Assembly: GCF_001439815.1 (NCBI RefSeq)
Contig: NZ_JYLM01000012.1
Coordinates: 1 to 64,000, forward strand
DNA from: Pseudomonas orientalis
GTDB lineage: Bacteria > Pseudomonadota > Gammaproteobacteria > Pseudomonadales > Pseudomonadaceae
Direction of reading: 5' to 3'
Length of the DNA: 64,000 nt
Part shown: positions 41,053 to 50,201 of the stretch, piece by piece
Numbering within the stretch: the stretch's first letter is position 1
Layout: every line of letters begins with the position of its first letter
Translations under genes and position numbers: made by a program
Notes under the pieces: model-generated
The model's database searches: none
What the model saw: only the letters and a program-made list of their open reading frames with translations
Told to the model about the DNA's origin: nothing

Positions 41053-42006
41053 ATGTCTGTGTTCACCCCCCTGGCTCGGCCCGAGCTGGAAACCTTTCTT
41101 GCCCCTTACGGGCTCGGCCGCCTGCTTGATTTCCAGGGGATTGCCGCCGGTAGCGAAAACACCAATTTCTTTATCAACCTGGAACAGGGCGAATTCGTCC
41201 TGACCCTGGTTGAACGCGGCCCCGTGGCAGAAATGCCGTTCTTTATCGAACTGCTCGACGTGCTCCACGACGCCGACCTGCCGGTGCCGTACGCCCTGCG
41301 TACCACCGACGGTATCGCCCTGCGCGAACTCAAGGGCAAACCCGCCTTGCTGCAACCGCGCCTGGCCGGCAAGCACATCAAGGACGCCAATGCCCAGCAT
41401 TGCGCCCAGGTCGGCGACCTGCTCGGCCACTTGCACCTGGCGACCCAGGGCGACAAAGTGCTGGAGCGCAAGACCGACCGCGGGCTGGACTGGATGCTCA
41501 GTGAGGGCGCGCAGCTGATTTCGCACCTCAACGATGCACAACAGCGCCTGCTGCAGGACGCGTTGAGCGAGATCGAAACCCACAAGGCGCAGATCCTCGC
41601 CCTGCCGCGCGCCAACGTTCACGCCGACCTGTTCCGCGACAACGCGATGTTCGAAGGCACGCACCTGACCGGCCTGATCGACTTCTACAACGCTTGCTCG
41701 GGGCCGATGCTGTACGACGTCGCCATCGCCTTGAACGACTGGTGTTCGGATGCCGAAGGCGTGATTGACGGGCAGCGCGCCCGGGCGCTGCTGGGTGCCT
41801 ACGCGGGGTTGCGGCCGTTTACCGCGAAAGAAGCCGAGCTATGGCCGACCCTGCTGCGCGTGGCGTGCGTGCGGTTCTGGCTGTCGCGACTGATCGCAGC
41901 CGAGTCGTTTGCCGGACAGGACGTGTTGATTCATGACCCTGCAGAGTTTGAGCATCGCCTGCTGCAACGCCAGCAGATCACTGTGCATCTGCCGTTCGCG
42001 CTCTAA
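41053..42006 (+). CDS. thrB: Homoserine kinase (ThrB, APH-fold type)
   Basis: 317 residues of the aminoglycoside-phosphotransferase-like fold used by homoserine kinase II-type enzymes. Motifs: GSENTNFFINLEQGEFVLTL (nucleotide loop, about 36-56), NVHADLFRDNAMFEGTHLTGLIDFYNACSGPMLYDVAIALNDW (catalytic HxDxxxxN and DFY, about 189-231). Phosphorylates homoserine in threonine synthesis. It corresponds in location to thrB of P. aeruginosa. Confidence 0.93.
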   Translation: MSVFTPLARPELETFLAPYGLGRLLDFQGIAAGSENTNFFINLEQGEFVLTLVERGPVAEMPFFIELLDVLHDADLPVPYALRTTDGIALRELKGKPALLQPRLAGKHIKDANAQHCAQVGDLLGHLHLATQGDKVLERKTDRGLDWMLSEGAQLISHLNDAQQRLLQDALSEIETHKAQILALPRANVHADLFRDNAMFEGTHLTGLIDFYNACSGPMLYDVAIALNDWCSDAEGVIDGQRARALLGAYAGLRPFTAKEAELWPTLLRVACVRFWLSRLIAAESFAGQDVLIHDPAEFEHRLLQRQQITVHLPFAL

Positions 42007-42025
42007 AGACCTGCTCGATCAAAAT

Positions 42026-42178
42026 GTGGGAGGGGGCTTGCCCTAATGCCAGTCTGTAGGAGCGAGCTTGCTCGCGAAAAACGTCAACGATAACGCGTGC
42101 TTTCTGAATGAACGCGGTGCCTATGAGTTTTTCGCGAGCAAGCTCGCTCCTACAACAAGCCTTAGGGCTTGCCCCACA
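42026..42178. repeat. Nested REP element, inverted relative to the copy at 12749-12934
   Basis: Outer arm GTGGGAGGGGGCTTGCCC (from 42026) with a decayed partner ending in GCCCCACATT. Inner arms start TGTAGGAGCGAGCTTGCTCG near 42055 and end near 42153. The 46-base inner spacer is the reverse complement of the one at 12818-12863 with three differences. Lies between converging thrB and znuA. Confidence 0.9.
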
Positions 42179-42179
42179 T

Positions 42180-43100
42180 TTAGAGCGACTCCAGGCAGCC
42201 AGCCAGATTGTTACCCAATTTCTCCAGCACCTGCTCGTAACCCTGCGCAGTGGCCGGGGTGTAGCCGCCCAGCGCATCCAGTTCCGCCAATTTAACCGGC
42301 AACCCGGCAACCAATGTCTCGGCCAATCGCGGCCGCAACGGTGGCTCGCTGAACACGCAAGTCTTGCCCACTTCCTGCAACCGCGTGCGCATCGCCGCCA
42401 CATGCTGGGCGCCGGGCTGCACTTCGGCGGCCACGCTGAATACGCCGGCGTGCTTCAAGCCGTAAGCGTCTTCGAAGTAATCAAAGGCTTCGTGAAACAC
42501 AAAGTAAGGCTTGCCCTCAACGCTTGCCAGACGCTTTTTCAGGCGTATGTCCAGCGCATCCAGGCGACCTTCGAAGGCTTTGGCGTTGCTTTGATAACGC
42601 CCGGCGTTGGCCGGGTCGGCCGCACTGAGGTCAGCCGCCATACGCGCAGCGATCACCCGCGCGTTCACCGTCGACAACCACAAATGCGCATCGACACTGC
42701 CGGGGCGATGATCGTGATCATGCTCGTCGGCTTCGTCAGCGTGAGAGTGGCTATCTTCGCCGAAAATGCGAAGTTTCATGCCCGGCAGGTCCTGCACCGC
42801 CACGGTCGTCGCCGTACGGCCCTTCAGCACGCGCGGCAAAAACGTTTCCATGTCCGGGCCAATCCAGTACAGCAGGTCGACCGACTGCACGCGCCGTACG
42901 TCGGATGGGCGCAAGGCGAAGTTATGCGGCGACGCACCCGGAGGCAGCAGCACTTCCGGAACGGCCACACCGTCCTGCACCGCAGCGGCAATCAGTTGCA
43001 GCGGCTTGATGCTGGTCAGCACCTTGACCTCGGCCTGCGCGGCGCCGGCCATGAACAAACTGGTGACAAATACGACAAAAACGGGAAAAAGTCGGGACAC
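42180..43100 (-). CDS. znuA: Zinc ABC transporter substrate-binding protein
   Basis: About 306 residues: signal peptide (about 1-23, GAAQA-EV) and a cluster A-I metal-binding fold. The charged loop rich in His (EDSHSHADEADEHDHDHRP, about 114-132) is characteristic of ZnuA. Other motifs are GASPHNFALRPSD (a likely zinc histidine), DAHLWLSTVNA and YFVFHEAFDYFEDAYGL. Captures periplasmic Zn2+ for ZnuCB. I used the GTG at 43100 (MSRLFPVFVVF); a GTG three codons further up is the alternative. Shares a divergent promoter region with zur. Confidence 0.93.
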   Translation of the reverse strand: MSRLFPVFVVFVTSLFMAGAAQAEVKVLTSIKPLQLIAAAVQDGVAVPEVLLPPGASPHNFALRPSDVRRVQSVDLLYWIGPDMETFLPRVLKGRTATTVAVQDLPGMKLRIFGEDSHSHADEADEHDHDHRPGSVDAHLWLSTVNARVIAARMAADLSAADPANAGRYQSNAKAFEGRLDALDIRLKKRLASVEGKPYFVFHEAFDYFEDAYGLKHAGVFSVAAEVQPGAQHVAAMRTRLQEVGKTCVFSEPPLRPRLAETLVAGLPVKLAELDALGGYTPATAQGYEQVLEKLGNNLAGCLESL

Positions 43101-43127
43101 GATGACCACTCAATGGCGTAGGAACAG

Positions 43128-43140
43128 GTAACATAATAAC
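43128..43140. promoter_or_regulatory. Probable Zur box between znuA and zur
   Basis: GTAACATAATAAC fits 9 of 13 positions of the gammaproteobacterial Zur dyad pattern (GTTATANTATAAC). It sits in the 67-base gap between the divergent starts, where one box can repress both znuA and zur-znuCB under zinc sufficiency. Confidence 0.65.
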
Positions 43141-43167
43141 GTCTCTATCAAATATCTGTCGCCGCTC

Positions 43168-43650
43168 ATGCCTATAACACCGCTTGCCAGCCGTCCCCAC
43201 GACCATTCTCACTGCGTCCACAGCGCGCTGTCGGAGGCCGACACCCTATGCGCGCAGAAAGGTTTGCGCCTGACCGCGCTGCGTCGACGCGTGCTGGAGC
43301 TGGTGTGGCAAAGCCACAAGCCGCTGGGCGCGTACGACATCCTCGGCGTACTCAGCGAGCAGGACGGCCGCCGAGCCGCGCCGCCCACGGTTTACCGGGC
43401 GCTGGATTTCCTGCTGGAAAACGGCCTGGTGCACCGCATCGCCTCGCTCAATGCCTTTGTCGGCTGCAACCACCCGGAACACGCGCATCAGGGCCAGTTC
43501 CTGATTTGCCGGCAGTGCCACGCCGCCATCGAGCTTGAACAGAAAAGCATCAGTGATGCCATCATCAAAAGCGCCGCCGAGGTTGGCTTCAGCGTCGAAG
43601 GGCAAACGGTCGAAGTGGTCGGCCTGTGCTCTGGCTGTCAGGGGGCTTGA
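43168..43650 (+). CDS. zur: Zinc uptake regulator Zur (Fur family)
   Basis: 160 residues, Fur fold. DNA-binding winged helix (about 28-92, LRLTALRRRVLELVW...PPTVYRALDFLLENGLVHRI), dimerisation/metal domain with C114/C117 and C154/C157 pairs for the structural zinc, and CNHPEHAHQ with regulatory ligands. Represses zinc uptake when zinc is plentiful. Its stop overlaps the znuC start by one base. Confidence 0.94.
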   Translation: MPITPLASRPHDHSHCVHSALSEADTLCAQKGLRLTALRRRVLELVWQSHKPLGAYDILGVLSEQDGRRAAPPTVYRALDFLLENGLVHRIASLNAFVGCNHPEHAHQGQFLICRQCHAAIELEQKSISDAIIKSAAEVGFSVEGQTVEVVGLCSGCQGA

Positions 43651-44429
43651 TGAGCAATGCGTTAATCCGCCTGGAGCAGGTCGGGGTCACATTCGCCGGG
43701 CAACAGGTGCTGGACAACATTGCGTTGAGCGTGGAGCCGGGGCAGATCGTGACCCTGATCGGCCCCAATGGCGCCGGCAAGACTACCCTGGTGCGCGCCG
43801 TGCTGGGCCTGCTCAAGCCCGATCGCGGCAGTGTATGGCGCAAGCCCAGGCTGCGCGTGGGCTATATGCCGCAGAAGCTGCACGTGGACCCCACATTGCC
43901 GCTGTCGGTATTGCGCTTTCTGCGCCTGGTGCCGGGTGTCGACCGCGCGCGCGCCCAGGCGGCGCTCAAGGAAGTCGGCGCCGAACAGGTGATCGACAGC
44001 CCGGTGCAGAGCATCTCCGGCGGCGAAATGCAGCGCGTGCTGCTGGCCCGCGCGCTGTTGCGCGAACCGGAGCTGCTGGTGCTCGATGAGCCGGTGCAAG
44101 GCGTCGACGTGGCCGGCCAGGCCGAGCTGTACAGCCTGATCACCCGTCTGCGCGACCGCCATGGTTGCGGTGTGCTGATGGTCTCCCACGATTTGCACCT
44201 GGTGATGAGCACCACCGACCAGGTGGTGTGCCTGAACCGTCATGTGTGCTGCTCCGGCCACCCGGAACAGGTCAGCGGCGACCCGGCGTTCGTCGAGCTG
44301 TTCGGCAAGAACGCGCAAAGCCTGGCGATCTACCATCACCATCACGACCACGCCCACGATCTGCATGGCGCCGTTGTCGATGACGCTTCTACCCCCCACG
44401 TTCATGGAGATGGCTGCAAGCATGGCTGA
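43650..44429 (+). CDS. znuC: Zinc ABC transporter ATP-binding protein
   Basis: 259 residues. Walker A GPNGAGKT (38-45), signature SISGGEMQRVLLARAL, Walker B LLVLDEP, H-loop VSHD. A His/Asp-rich C-terminal tail (YHHHHDHAHDLHG) is typical for ZnuC. Overlaps zur by one base and znuB by eight, so the three are one operon. Confidence 0.95.
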   Translation: MSNALIRLEQVGVTFAGQQVLDNIALSVEPGQIVTLIGPNGAGKTTLVRAVLGLLKPDRGSVWRKPRLRVGYMPQKLHVDPTLPLSVLRFLRLVPGVDRARAQAALKEVGAEQVIDSPVQSISGGEMQRVLLARALLREPELLVLDEPVQGVDVAGQAELYSLITRLRDRHGCGVLMVSHDLHLVMSTTDQVVCLNRHVCCSGHPEQVSGDPAFVELFGKNAQSLAIYHHHHDHAHDLHGAVVDDASTPHVHGDGCKHG

Positions 44430-45210
44430 TTTTCTGCTCTACGCCCTGCTGGCAGGCTTGGCTTTGGCGTTGGTGGCGGGCCCGCTGGGTTCGTTCGTGG
44501 TCTGGCGGCGCATGGCGTACTTTGGCGACACCTTGTCCCATGCCGCGCTGCTGGGCGTGGCCATGGGCTTTCTGCTGGATGTGAGCCCGACCATCGCCGT
44601 CACCGTCGGCTGCCTGCTGCTGGCAGTGTTGCTGGTGACGCTGCAACAGCGCCAGCCGCTGGCTTCCGACACGCTGCTGGGCATCCTGGCGCCGAGTACC
44701 TTGTCCCTGGGCCTGGTGGTGTTGAGCTTCATGCATGAAGTGCGCATCGACCTGATGGCCTACCTGTTTGGCGATCTGCTGGCGATCAGCCCGACCGATC
44801 TGGCGTGGATCCTCGGCGGCAGCGCGGCGGTGCTGGTGCTGCTGGTGGGCCTGTGGCGCCCGCTGCTGGCGATCACCGTGCATGAAGAACTCGCCACGGT
44901 GGAAGGTTTGCCCGTGCCGGCCCTGCGCCTGGCGCTGATGTTGTTGATCGCGGTGGTGATCGCTGTCGCGATGAAGATTGTCGGCGTATTGTTGATCACC
45001 TCGCTGCTGATCATTCCAGCCGCCGCCGCTCAGCGCCATGCTCGTTCGCCGGAGCAAATGGCCATCGGCGCCAGTCTGCTGGGCATGCTGGCAGTGTGTG
45101 GGGGCCTGGCGTTGTCATGGTTCAAGGACACGCCGGCCGGGCCGTCGATTGTGGTGTCGGCGGCCGCCCTGTTTCTGCTGAGTTTTGTCCTGCCCCGTCG
45201 AGGGGTGTAG
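44422..45210 (+). CDS. znuB: Zinc ABC transporter permease
   Basis: 262 residues with about eight transmembrane helices of the ABC-3 (ZnuB) family: SHAALLGVAMGFLLDVSP near 40-57, LYLFGDLLAISP-like segment near 115, and KIVGVLLITSLLIIPAAAAQ near 188-207. The start ATG at 44422 lies inside the znuC end (eight-base overlap), a translational-coupling arrangement. Completes the ZnuABC importer. Confidence 0.95.
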   Translation: MADFLLYALLAGLALALVAGPLGSFVVWRRMAYFGDTLSHAALLGVAMGFLLDVSPTIAVTVGCLLLAVLLVTLQQRQPLASDTLLGILAPSTLSLGLVVLSFMHEVRIDLMAYLFGDLLAISPTDLAWILGGSAAVLVLLVGLWRPLLAITVHEELATVEGLPVPALRLALMLLIAVVIAVAMKIVGVLLITSLLIIPAAAAQRHARSPEQMAIGASLLGMLAVCGGLALSWFKDTPAGPSIVVSAAALFLLSFVLPRRGV

Positions 45211-45247
45211 ACTTGCTCGCTTTTTGCGCAAATAGAGAGTCGCAGGA

Positions 45248-45967
45248 ATGAAGCCGTTCACTTTCCGTTATCTGCTCCTTGCCGCATTTTCCCTGCTGCT
45301 CGGCGCCTGTCAAAGCACACCGCCCGCCGCTCCTGAAGCGCTGGACCCGCACGCTGCGGCCATCGCGCAGCTGGAGCAAAACCTGGCCAGCAGCGAATTG
45401 GCCACCGCCGAAGACCAGCTCGCCACCTTGCAGGCCCAATCGCCCAATGACCCGGCACTTGAGGCCTACCAGCGGCAATTGGCCGAAGCCTACCTGCAGC
45501 GCAGCCAGATCGTGCTGCAAAAGGGTGACGTCAACGCCGCCGCTACAGCATTGAGCCGTGCCCGCGCACTGATGCCCAAGGCTCCGGCCCTGACCGGTGG
45601 CGTCAACAGCGCCATCAGCCATGCGCGCAAAGCCGAGCTGGATCAGGCCGAGGCCGCCTTGAAAGCGGCCGAAGCCAAACCCGCCGCCAAAGTCATCGAC
45701 CCGGCGGCGCCGAGCACCACTGTGGCGTTGAACCTGGCGGATGTCGAAGCCATGCGTCATCAGCTGGATGCCATCGCCACCGATGTGGTGAATTACCAGT
45801 GCGACGTCAGCATCCAGGTGCCGCGCACCGAGGATTACCCGTGGTTGGCCACATTGCTGACCAAACGGGTGAAGCGGATTGATTCTGGGTATGAGCTGAA
45901 GATTCACCGGCAGATTCTGAAGCACATTCCGGCGCAGGTTGTGCTGATTCCGCGTAAAGCCGACTAA
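45248..45967 (+). CDS. Conserved lipoprotein with tetratricopeptide-like helices
   Basis: 239 residues with lipobox LLGAC (C21). The mature part is helical with Ala/Glu/Gln-rich repeats (about 35-150) that look like TPR or coiled segments. A conserved C-terminus follows (LNLADVEAMRHQLDAIATDVVNYQCDVSIQVPRTEDYPW). It follows znuB by 37 bases and could be co-transcribed with it; the same pairing is known in P. aeruginosa. Function unknown. Confidence 0.82.
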   Translation: MKPFTFRYLLLAAFSLLLGACQSTPPAAPEALDPHAAAIAQLEQNLASSELATAEDQLATLQAQSPNDPALEAYQRQLAEAYLQRSQIVLQKGDVNAAATALSRARALMPKAPALTGGVNSAISHARKAELDQAEAALKAAEAKPAAKVIDPAAPSTTVALNLADVEAMRHQLDAIATDVVNYQCDVSIQVPRTEDYPWLATLLTKRVKRIDSGYELKIHRQILKHIPAQVVLIPRKAD

Positions 45968-45972
45968 AAAGC

Positions 45973-46037
45973 ATCGGGGGCAAGCCCCCTCCCACATTTG
46001 AACTGAATTCCAATGTGGGAGGGGGCTTGCCCCCGAT
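45973..46037. repeat. REP doublet in convergent gap
   Basis: Two intact inverted arms (ATCGGGGGCAAGCCCCCTCC from 45973; complement ends 46037) separated by a short spacer, exactly filling the gap between the lipoprotein gene and katE, which converge. Likely acts on both 3' ends. Confidence 0.9.
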
Positions 46038-46063
46038 GACGATCTAATCAAGCAACCAATAAA

Positions 46064-48205
46064 TTAAGCCGGGATCGCCTTGGATTTAGGCTCCCGCTCC
46101 CAAACCCGATGCTGGGCAATCGCGGCAAAGAACGCCTTGAACGCCTTGGCATCCGCGCCCACGATCAACCCCGCATCCGCCTCCAGCTTCAGCAGATCGA
46201 GCAGTGGCTTCACGTCACTGGCCACCGCAATGGCCTTCAAGTGCTTGTACGCTTCCAGCACGTAATGCAACGCCACGCCGTCGCCGCTCAGCGCCTTGAC
46301 CGACTCCTTGCCGCCCGGGATAAACACCGCGTCAAACGCAATGGACGGCATGCCTTCCATCGACGCATCCACCGGCAGCACCTTGCCATCGGCGGTGGTC
46401 ACCGGCGCCGACGTCGGCCCCAGCAGCTTGGCATGTGCACCCTCAGCCTCAAGGGCCGCCTTGAGTGCATCAATCGCCGCACCGTCCACGCCGTTCGCCG
46501 CCAGAATCGCCACTTTGCGCGTCTTGATGTCGCCCGACAGCAGGTTCACCTGGCTCAATGCCGGCGATGCTTTCAGCGACGTTTCACGCACAGGCACCGT
46601 GCCTTGAGTCGGCGCCGGCAAGCCCAGGTTCTGGGCAACGCGCTTGGCCAGTTCCAGATCAATGTTGGCCAGAATCTCATTCACCTGGCGGGCACGAATA
46701 TGTTCGCGCTCGACCTTGCCCAACTCGAAGCTGTAGGCGGCGATGATGTGTTCTTTCTCGTGGTGGCTCATGCTGTTGAAAAACAACGTGGCCTGGGAGA
46801 AGTGGTCGCCGAACGATTCGCTGCGCTCGCGCACCTTATTCGCATCGATCCGCTCGTAGTAGGTCTCAAAACCGCCGTCGGTCGGGCCTGCAGGCGTTTC
46901 CTTCGGCCAGCCACTGTCGATGGAGTTGGGCTCGTAGGCAGCGCGGCCCTTGTCAATCACGCTACGGTGCTGGGCATCGCGCTGGTTGTTGTGGTTCGGC
47001 GCGACCGGGCGGTTGATTGGGATCTCGTGGAAGTTCGGCCCGCCGAGACGGCTGATCTGGGTGTCCGTGTAGGAAAACAGACGACCTTGCAGCAGTGGGT
47101 CGTTGGTGAAGTCGATCCCCGGCACGATATGGCCCGGGCAGAACGCAACCTGCTCGACCTCGGCAAAGAAATTGTCGGGGTTGCGGTTCAGCACCATCTT
47201 GCCCAGCGGGGTGATCGGCACCAGTTCCTCCGGGATGATCTTGGTCGGGTCGAGCAGGTCGAAGTCGAACTTATGCTCGTCTTCTTCTGCAACGATCTGA
47301 ACGCCCAGTTCCCATTCAGGGTAATCGCCGCTTTCGATCGATTCCCACAAGTCGCGACGATGGTAGTCGGTGTCTTTACCGGCCAGCTTCTGCGCTTCGT
47401 CCCATACCAGCGAGCAGGTACCGACTTTCGGCCGCCAGTGAAACTTCACAAAGCTCGATTGGCCTTCGGTGTTGATCAAACGGAAGGTATGCACGCCAAA
47501 GCCCTGCATGGCCCGCAGGCTTTTTGGAATGGCGCGGTCAGACATCGCCCACACCACCATATGCGCCGACTCCGGCACCAGCGAGACAAAATCCCAGAAC
47601 GTATCGTGGGCCGATCCGCCGGTAGGAATCTCGTTGTGCGGTTCAGGTTTAACGGCGTGTACGAAATCGGGAAACTTGATCGCGTCCTGAATGAAGAACA
47701 CCGGCATGTTGTTGCCCACCAGGTCGAAGTTGCCTTCGTCGGTGAAGAACTTCACGGCGAAACCGCGCACGTCACGCACAGTATCACCGGAGCCACGCGG
47801 GCCCTGTACCGTGGAAAAACGCGCGAACACCGGGGTTTTATGCTCTGGAGTCCGTAGGAAACCAGCCTTGGTCAGCGCCGAATGGTCGCCGTAGCTCTGG
47901 AAATAACCATGGGCGCCAGTACCACGGGCATGCACGATGCGCTCCGGGATGCGCTCATGGTCAAAGTGCGTGATCTTTTCACGCATGATGAAGTCTTCCA
48001 GCAGCGACGGGCCACGCGCGCCGACCTTCAAGGTGTTCTGGTTGTCGGAGATCTTCACGCCCTGGTTGGTGCGCAGGGCCTGGCCGGTCGCATCGGAACG
48101 GAATTCTTCCAGCGCCTGCAGTTTGGCGTTGGTATTGCCTCGGTCCAGGGTATCAGTGCCCGCGAGTTCACTCTTCGGCGGGGTGGCTGGCTTCTTGGTA
48201 CTCAT
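46064..48205 (-). CDS. katE: Catalase HPII (large-subunit, clade 2)
   Basis: 713 residues, the length class of E. coli HPII. The catalytic histidine is H92 in ERIVHARGTGAHG. The proximal heme segment RLFSYTDTQISRLG with tyrosine ligand is present, as are NNMPVFFIQDAIKFPDF and the C-terminal flavodoxin-like domain (about 575-713, RKVAILAANGVDGAAID) that marks large catalases. Decomposes hydrogen peroxide in the cytoplasm, typically in stationary phase under RpoS. It stands between the zinc and methionine transport loci and converges with the upstream lipoprotein gene. Confidence 0.96.
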   Translation of the reverse strand: MSTKKPATPPKSELAGTDTLDRGNTNAKLQALEEFRSDATGQALRTNQGVKISDNQNTLKVGARGPSLLEDFIMREKITHFDHERIPERIVHARGTGAHGYFQSYGDHSALTKAGFLRTPEHKTPVFARFSTVQGPRGSGDTVRDVRGFAVKFFTDEGNFDLVGNNMPVFFIQDAIKFPDFVHAVKPEPHNEIPTGGSAHDTFWDFVSLVPESAHMVVWAMSDRAIPKSLRAMQGFGVHTFRLINTEGQSSFVKFHWRPKVGTCSLVWDEAQKLAGKDTDYHRRDLWESIESGDYPEWELGVQIVAEEDEHKFDFDLLDPTKIIPEELVPITPLGKMVLNRNPDNFFAEVEQVAFCPGHIVPGIDFTNDPLLQGRLFSYTDTQISRLGGPNFHEIPINRPVAPNHNNQRDAQHRSVIDKGRAAYEPNSIDSGWPKETPAGPTDGGFETYYERIDANKVRERSESFGDHFSQATLFFNSMSHHEKEHIIAAYSFELGKVEREHIRARQVNEILANIDLELAKRVAQNLGLPAPTQGTVPVRETSLKASPALSQVNLLSGDIKTRKVAILAANGVDGAAIDALKAALEAEGAHAKLLGPTSAPVTTADGKVLPVDASMEGMPSIAFDAVFIPGGKESVKALSGDGVALHYVLEAYKHLKAIAVASDVKPLLDLLKLEADAGLIVGADAKAFKAFFAAIAQHRVWEREPKSKAIPA

Positions 48206-48470
48206 CAGTCAAAACTCCTTAGTCAAAGTGGCCAGAGCGGTCCCCGGCTCGTTTGAGCGAAATCCCGGGCACGGCACCCGCGATATCGAATTGCCTAGGT
48301 AGTGACTGACAGGGTTTTGCGCCGTTCCCTTTTTATGACCTTTGGTCTCGTTATTGCCAAATCGCTGGATGGATACGAAATAAATGCTAAGAAACGCTGG
48401 ATGGACAGGCTAAAATGCGCGCCCGGCTAACCGCTGATCCCTTTTCCATGCGCCCCACAAGGTTCGCTAC

Positions 48471-49478
48471 GTGATCGAGTTTCAAAACGTCCATAAAACC
48501 TACCGCGTCGCCGGTAAGGATATTCCCGCCCTGCACCCCACCAGCCTGCGCGTCGAAAACGGCCAGGTGTTTGGCCTGATTGGCCATTCGGGTGCGGGAA
48601 AAAGTACCCTGCTGCGCCTGATCAACCGCCTCGAAGAACCCAGTGGCGGACAGATCACGGTGGATGGTGAAGAAGTCACCGCGCTGGATGCCAACGGCCT
48701 GCGCCGTTTCCGCCAACAGGTCGGGATGATCTTCCAGCACTTCAACCTGCTGGCGTCCAAGACCGTTGCAGACAACGTGGCGCTTCCGCTGACATTGGCC
48801 GGCGAATTGTCGCGCAAGGACATCGACCTGCGCGTGGCTGAACTGCTCGCCCGCGTCGGCCTGTCGGACCACGCCAGGAAGTACCCGGCGCAATTGTCCG
48901 GCGGCCAGAAGCAGCGCGTCGGCATCGCCCGCGCCCTGGCCACCAAACCCAAGATCCTGCTGTGCGACGAGGCCACCAGCGCCCTTGACCCGCAGACCAC
49001 CGCCTCGGTGCTGCAACTGCTGGCCGAGATCAACCGCGAACTCAAGCTGACCATCGTGTTGATCACCCATGAAATGGACGTGATTCGTCGCGTCTGCGAC
49101 CAGGTGGCGGTGATGGACGCCGGCGTGATCGTCGAGCAAGGCTCGGTGGCCGACGTGTTCCTGCATCCCAAGCATCCGACCACCAAGCGCTTTGTCCAGG
49201 AAGCCGAACAGGTCGACGAAGGCGAGCAACGCGACGACTTCGCCCACGTGCCGGGCCGTATCGTACGCCTGACCTTCCAGGGGGACGCGACCTACGCGCC
49301 ATTGCTGGGTACCGTCGCCCGAGAAACGGGGGTGGACTACAGCATCCTGGCCGGTCGTATCGACCGCATCAAAGACATTCCCTACGGGCAATTGACCCTC
49401 GCCGTCACCGGCGGTGACATGGACGCCGCGTTTGCGCGCTTCACCGCCGCCGACGTTCATATGGAGGTGCTGCGCTGA
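48471..49478 (+). CDS. metN: Methionine ABC transporter ATP-binding protein
   Basis: 335 residues. Walker A GHSGAGKST, signature LSGGQKQRVGIARAL, Walker B LLCDEATSALD, and a C-terminal NIL (ACT-like) domain (about 265-335) that senses methionine. GTG start at 48471 with AAGG upstream. Its stop and the metI start overlap in TGATG. Start of the metNIQ operon. Confidence 0.95.
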   Translation: MIEFQNVHKTYRVAGKDIPALHPTSLRVENGQVFGLIGHSGAGKSTLLRLINRLEEPSGGQITVDGEEVTALDANGLRRFRQQVGMIFQHFNLLASKTVADNVALPLTLAGELSRKDIDLRVAELLARVGLSDHARKYPAQLSGGQKQRVGIARALATKPKILLCDEATSALDPQTTASVLQLLAEINRELKLTIVLITHEMDVIRRVCDQVAVMDAGVIVEQGSVADVFLHPKHPTTKRFVQEAEQVDEGEQRDDFAHVPGRIVRLTFQGDATYAPLLGTVARETGVDYSILAGRIDRIKDIPYGQLTLAVTGGDMDAAFARFTAADVHMEVLR

Positions 49479-50152
49479 TGGACGTTTTCCTGAGTTTCTT
49501 TGCCAATATCGACTGGTCCGAAATCTGGCTCGCCACCGGCGATACCATGATCATGTTGTTCGGTTCGCTGTTCTTCACGGTCGTGCTCGGCCTGCCGTTG
49601 GGCGTGCTGCTGTTCCTGACCAGCCCGCGCCAGCTGTTCGAACAGAAAGGTTTGTATGCGCTGCTGTCGTTGATCGTAAACATCCTGCGCTCGCTGCCAT
49701 TCATCATCCTGCTGATCGTGATGATTCCGTTCACGGTGCTGATCACCGGCACATCGCTGGGTGTTGCAGGTGCGATTCCGCCGCTGGTGGTGGGCGCCAC
49801 GCCGTTCTTTGCGCGGCTGGTGGAAACCGCCTTGCGTGAGGTGGACCGCGGCATCATCGAGGCCACTCAGTCGATGGGCGCAACGACGCGCCAGATCATC
49901 ACCAACGCCCTGCTGCCCGAAGCCCGCCCCGGCATCTTCGCAGCGATTACGGTGACGGCGATTACACTGGTGTCCTACACGGCGATGGCCGGTGTGGTCG
50001 GTGCCGGTGGCCTGGGCGACCTGGCGATCCGATTCGGTTACCAGCGCTTCCAGACCGATGTGATGGTGGTCACCGTGGTAATGCTGTTGATCCTGGTGCA
50101 AATTCTGCAAACCGTCGGCGACCGGCTGGTGGTGCACTTTTCTCGAAAATAA
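49478..50152 (+). CDS. metI: Methionine ABC transporter permease
   Basis: 224 residues, about five to six helices, with the EAA-type loop VETALREVDRGIIEATQSMGATTRQII (about 110-135) that contacts MetN. Overlaps metN by one base. Imports D/L-methionine with MetN and MetQ. Confidence 0.95.
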   Translation: MDVFLSFFANIDWSEIWLATGDTMIMLFGSLFFTVVLGLPLGVLLFLTSPRQLFEQKGLYALLSLIVNILRSLPFIILLIVMIPFTVLITGTSLGVAGAIPPLVVGATPFFARLVETALREVDRGIIEATQSMGATTRQIITNALLPEARPGIFAAITVTAITLVSYTAMAGVVGAGGLGDLAIRFGYQRFQTDVMVVTVVMLLILVQILQTVGDRLVVHFSRK

Positions 50153-50201
50153 CGGCCATTGCCGACCCTGTCGGCAGATGCCCGAACAAGGAGCTTGCTG
50201 G

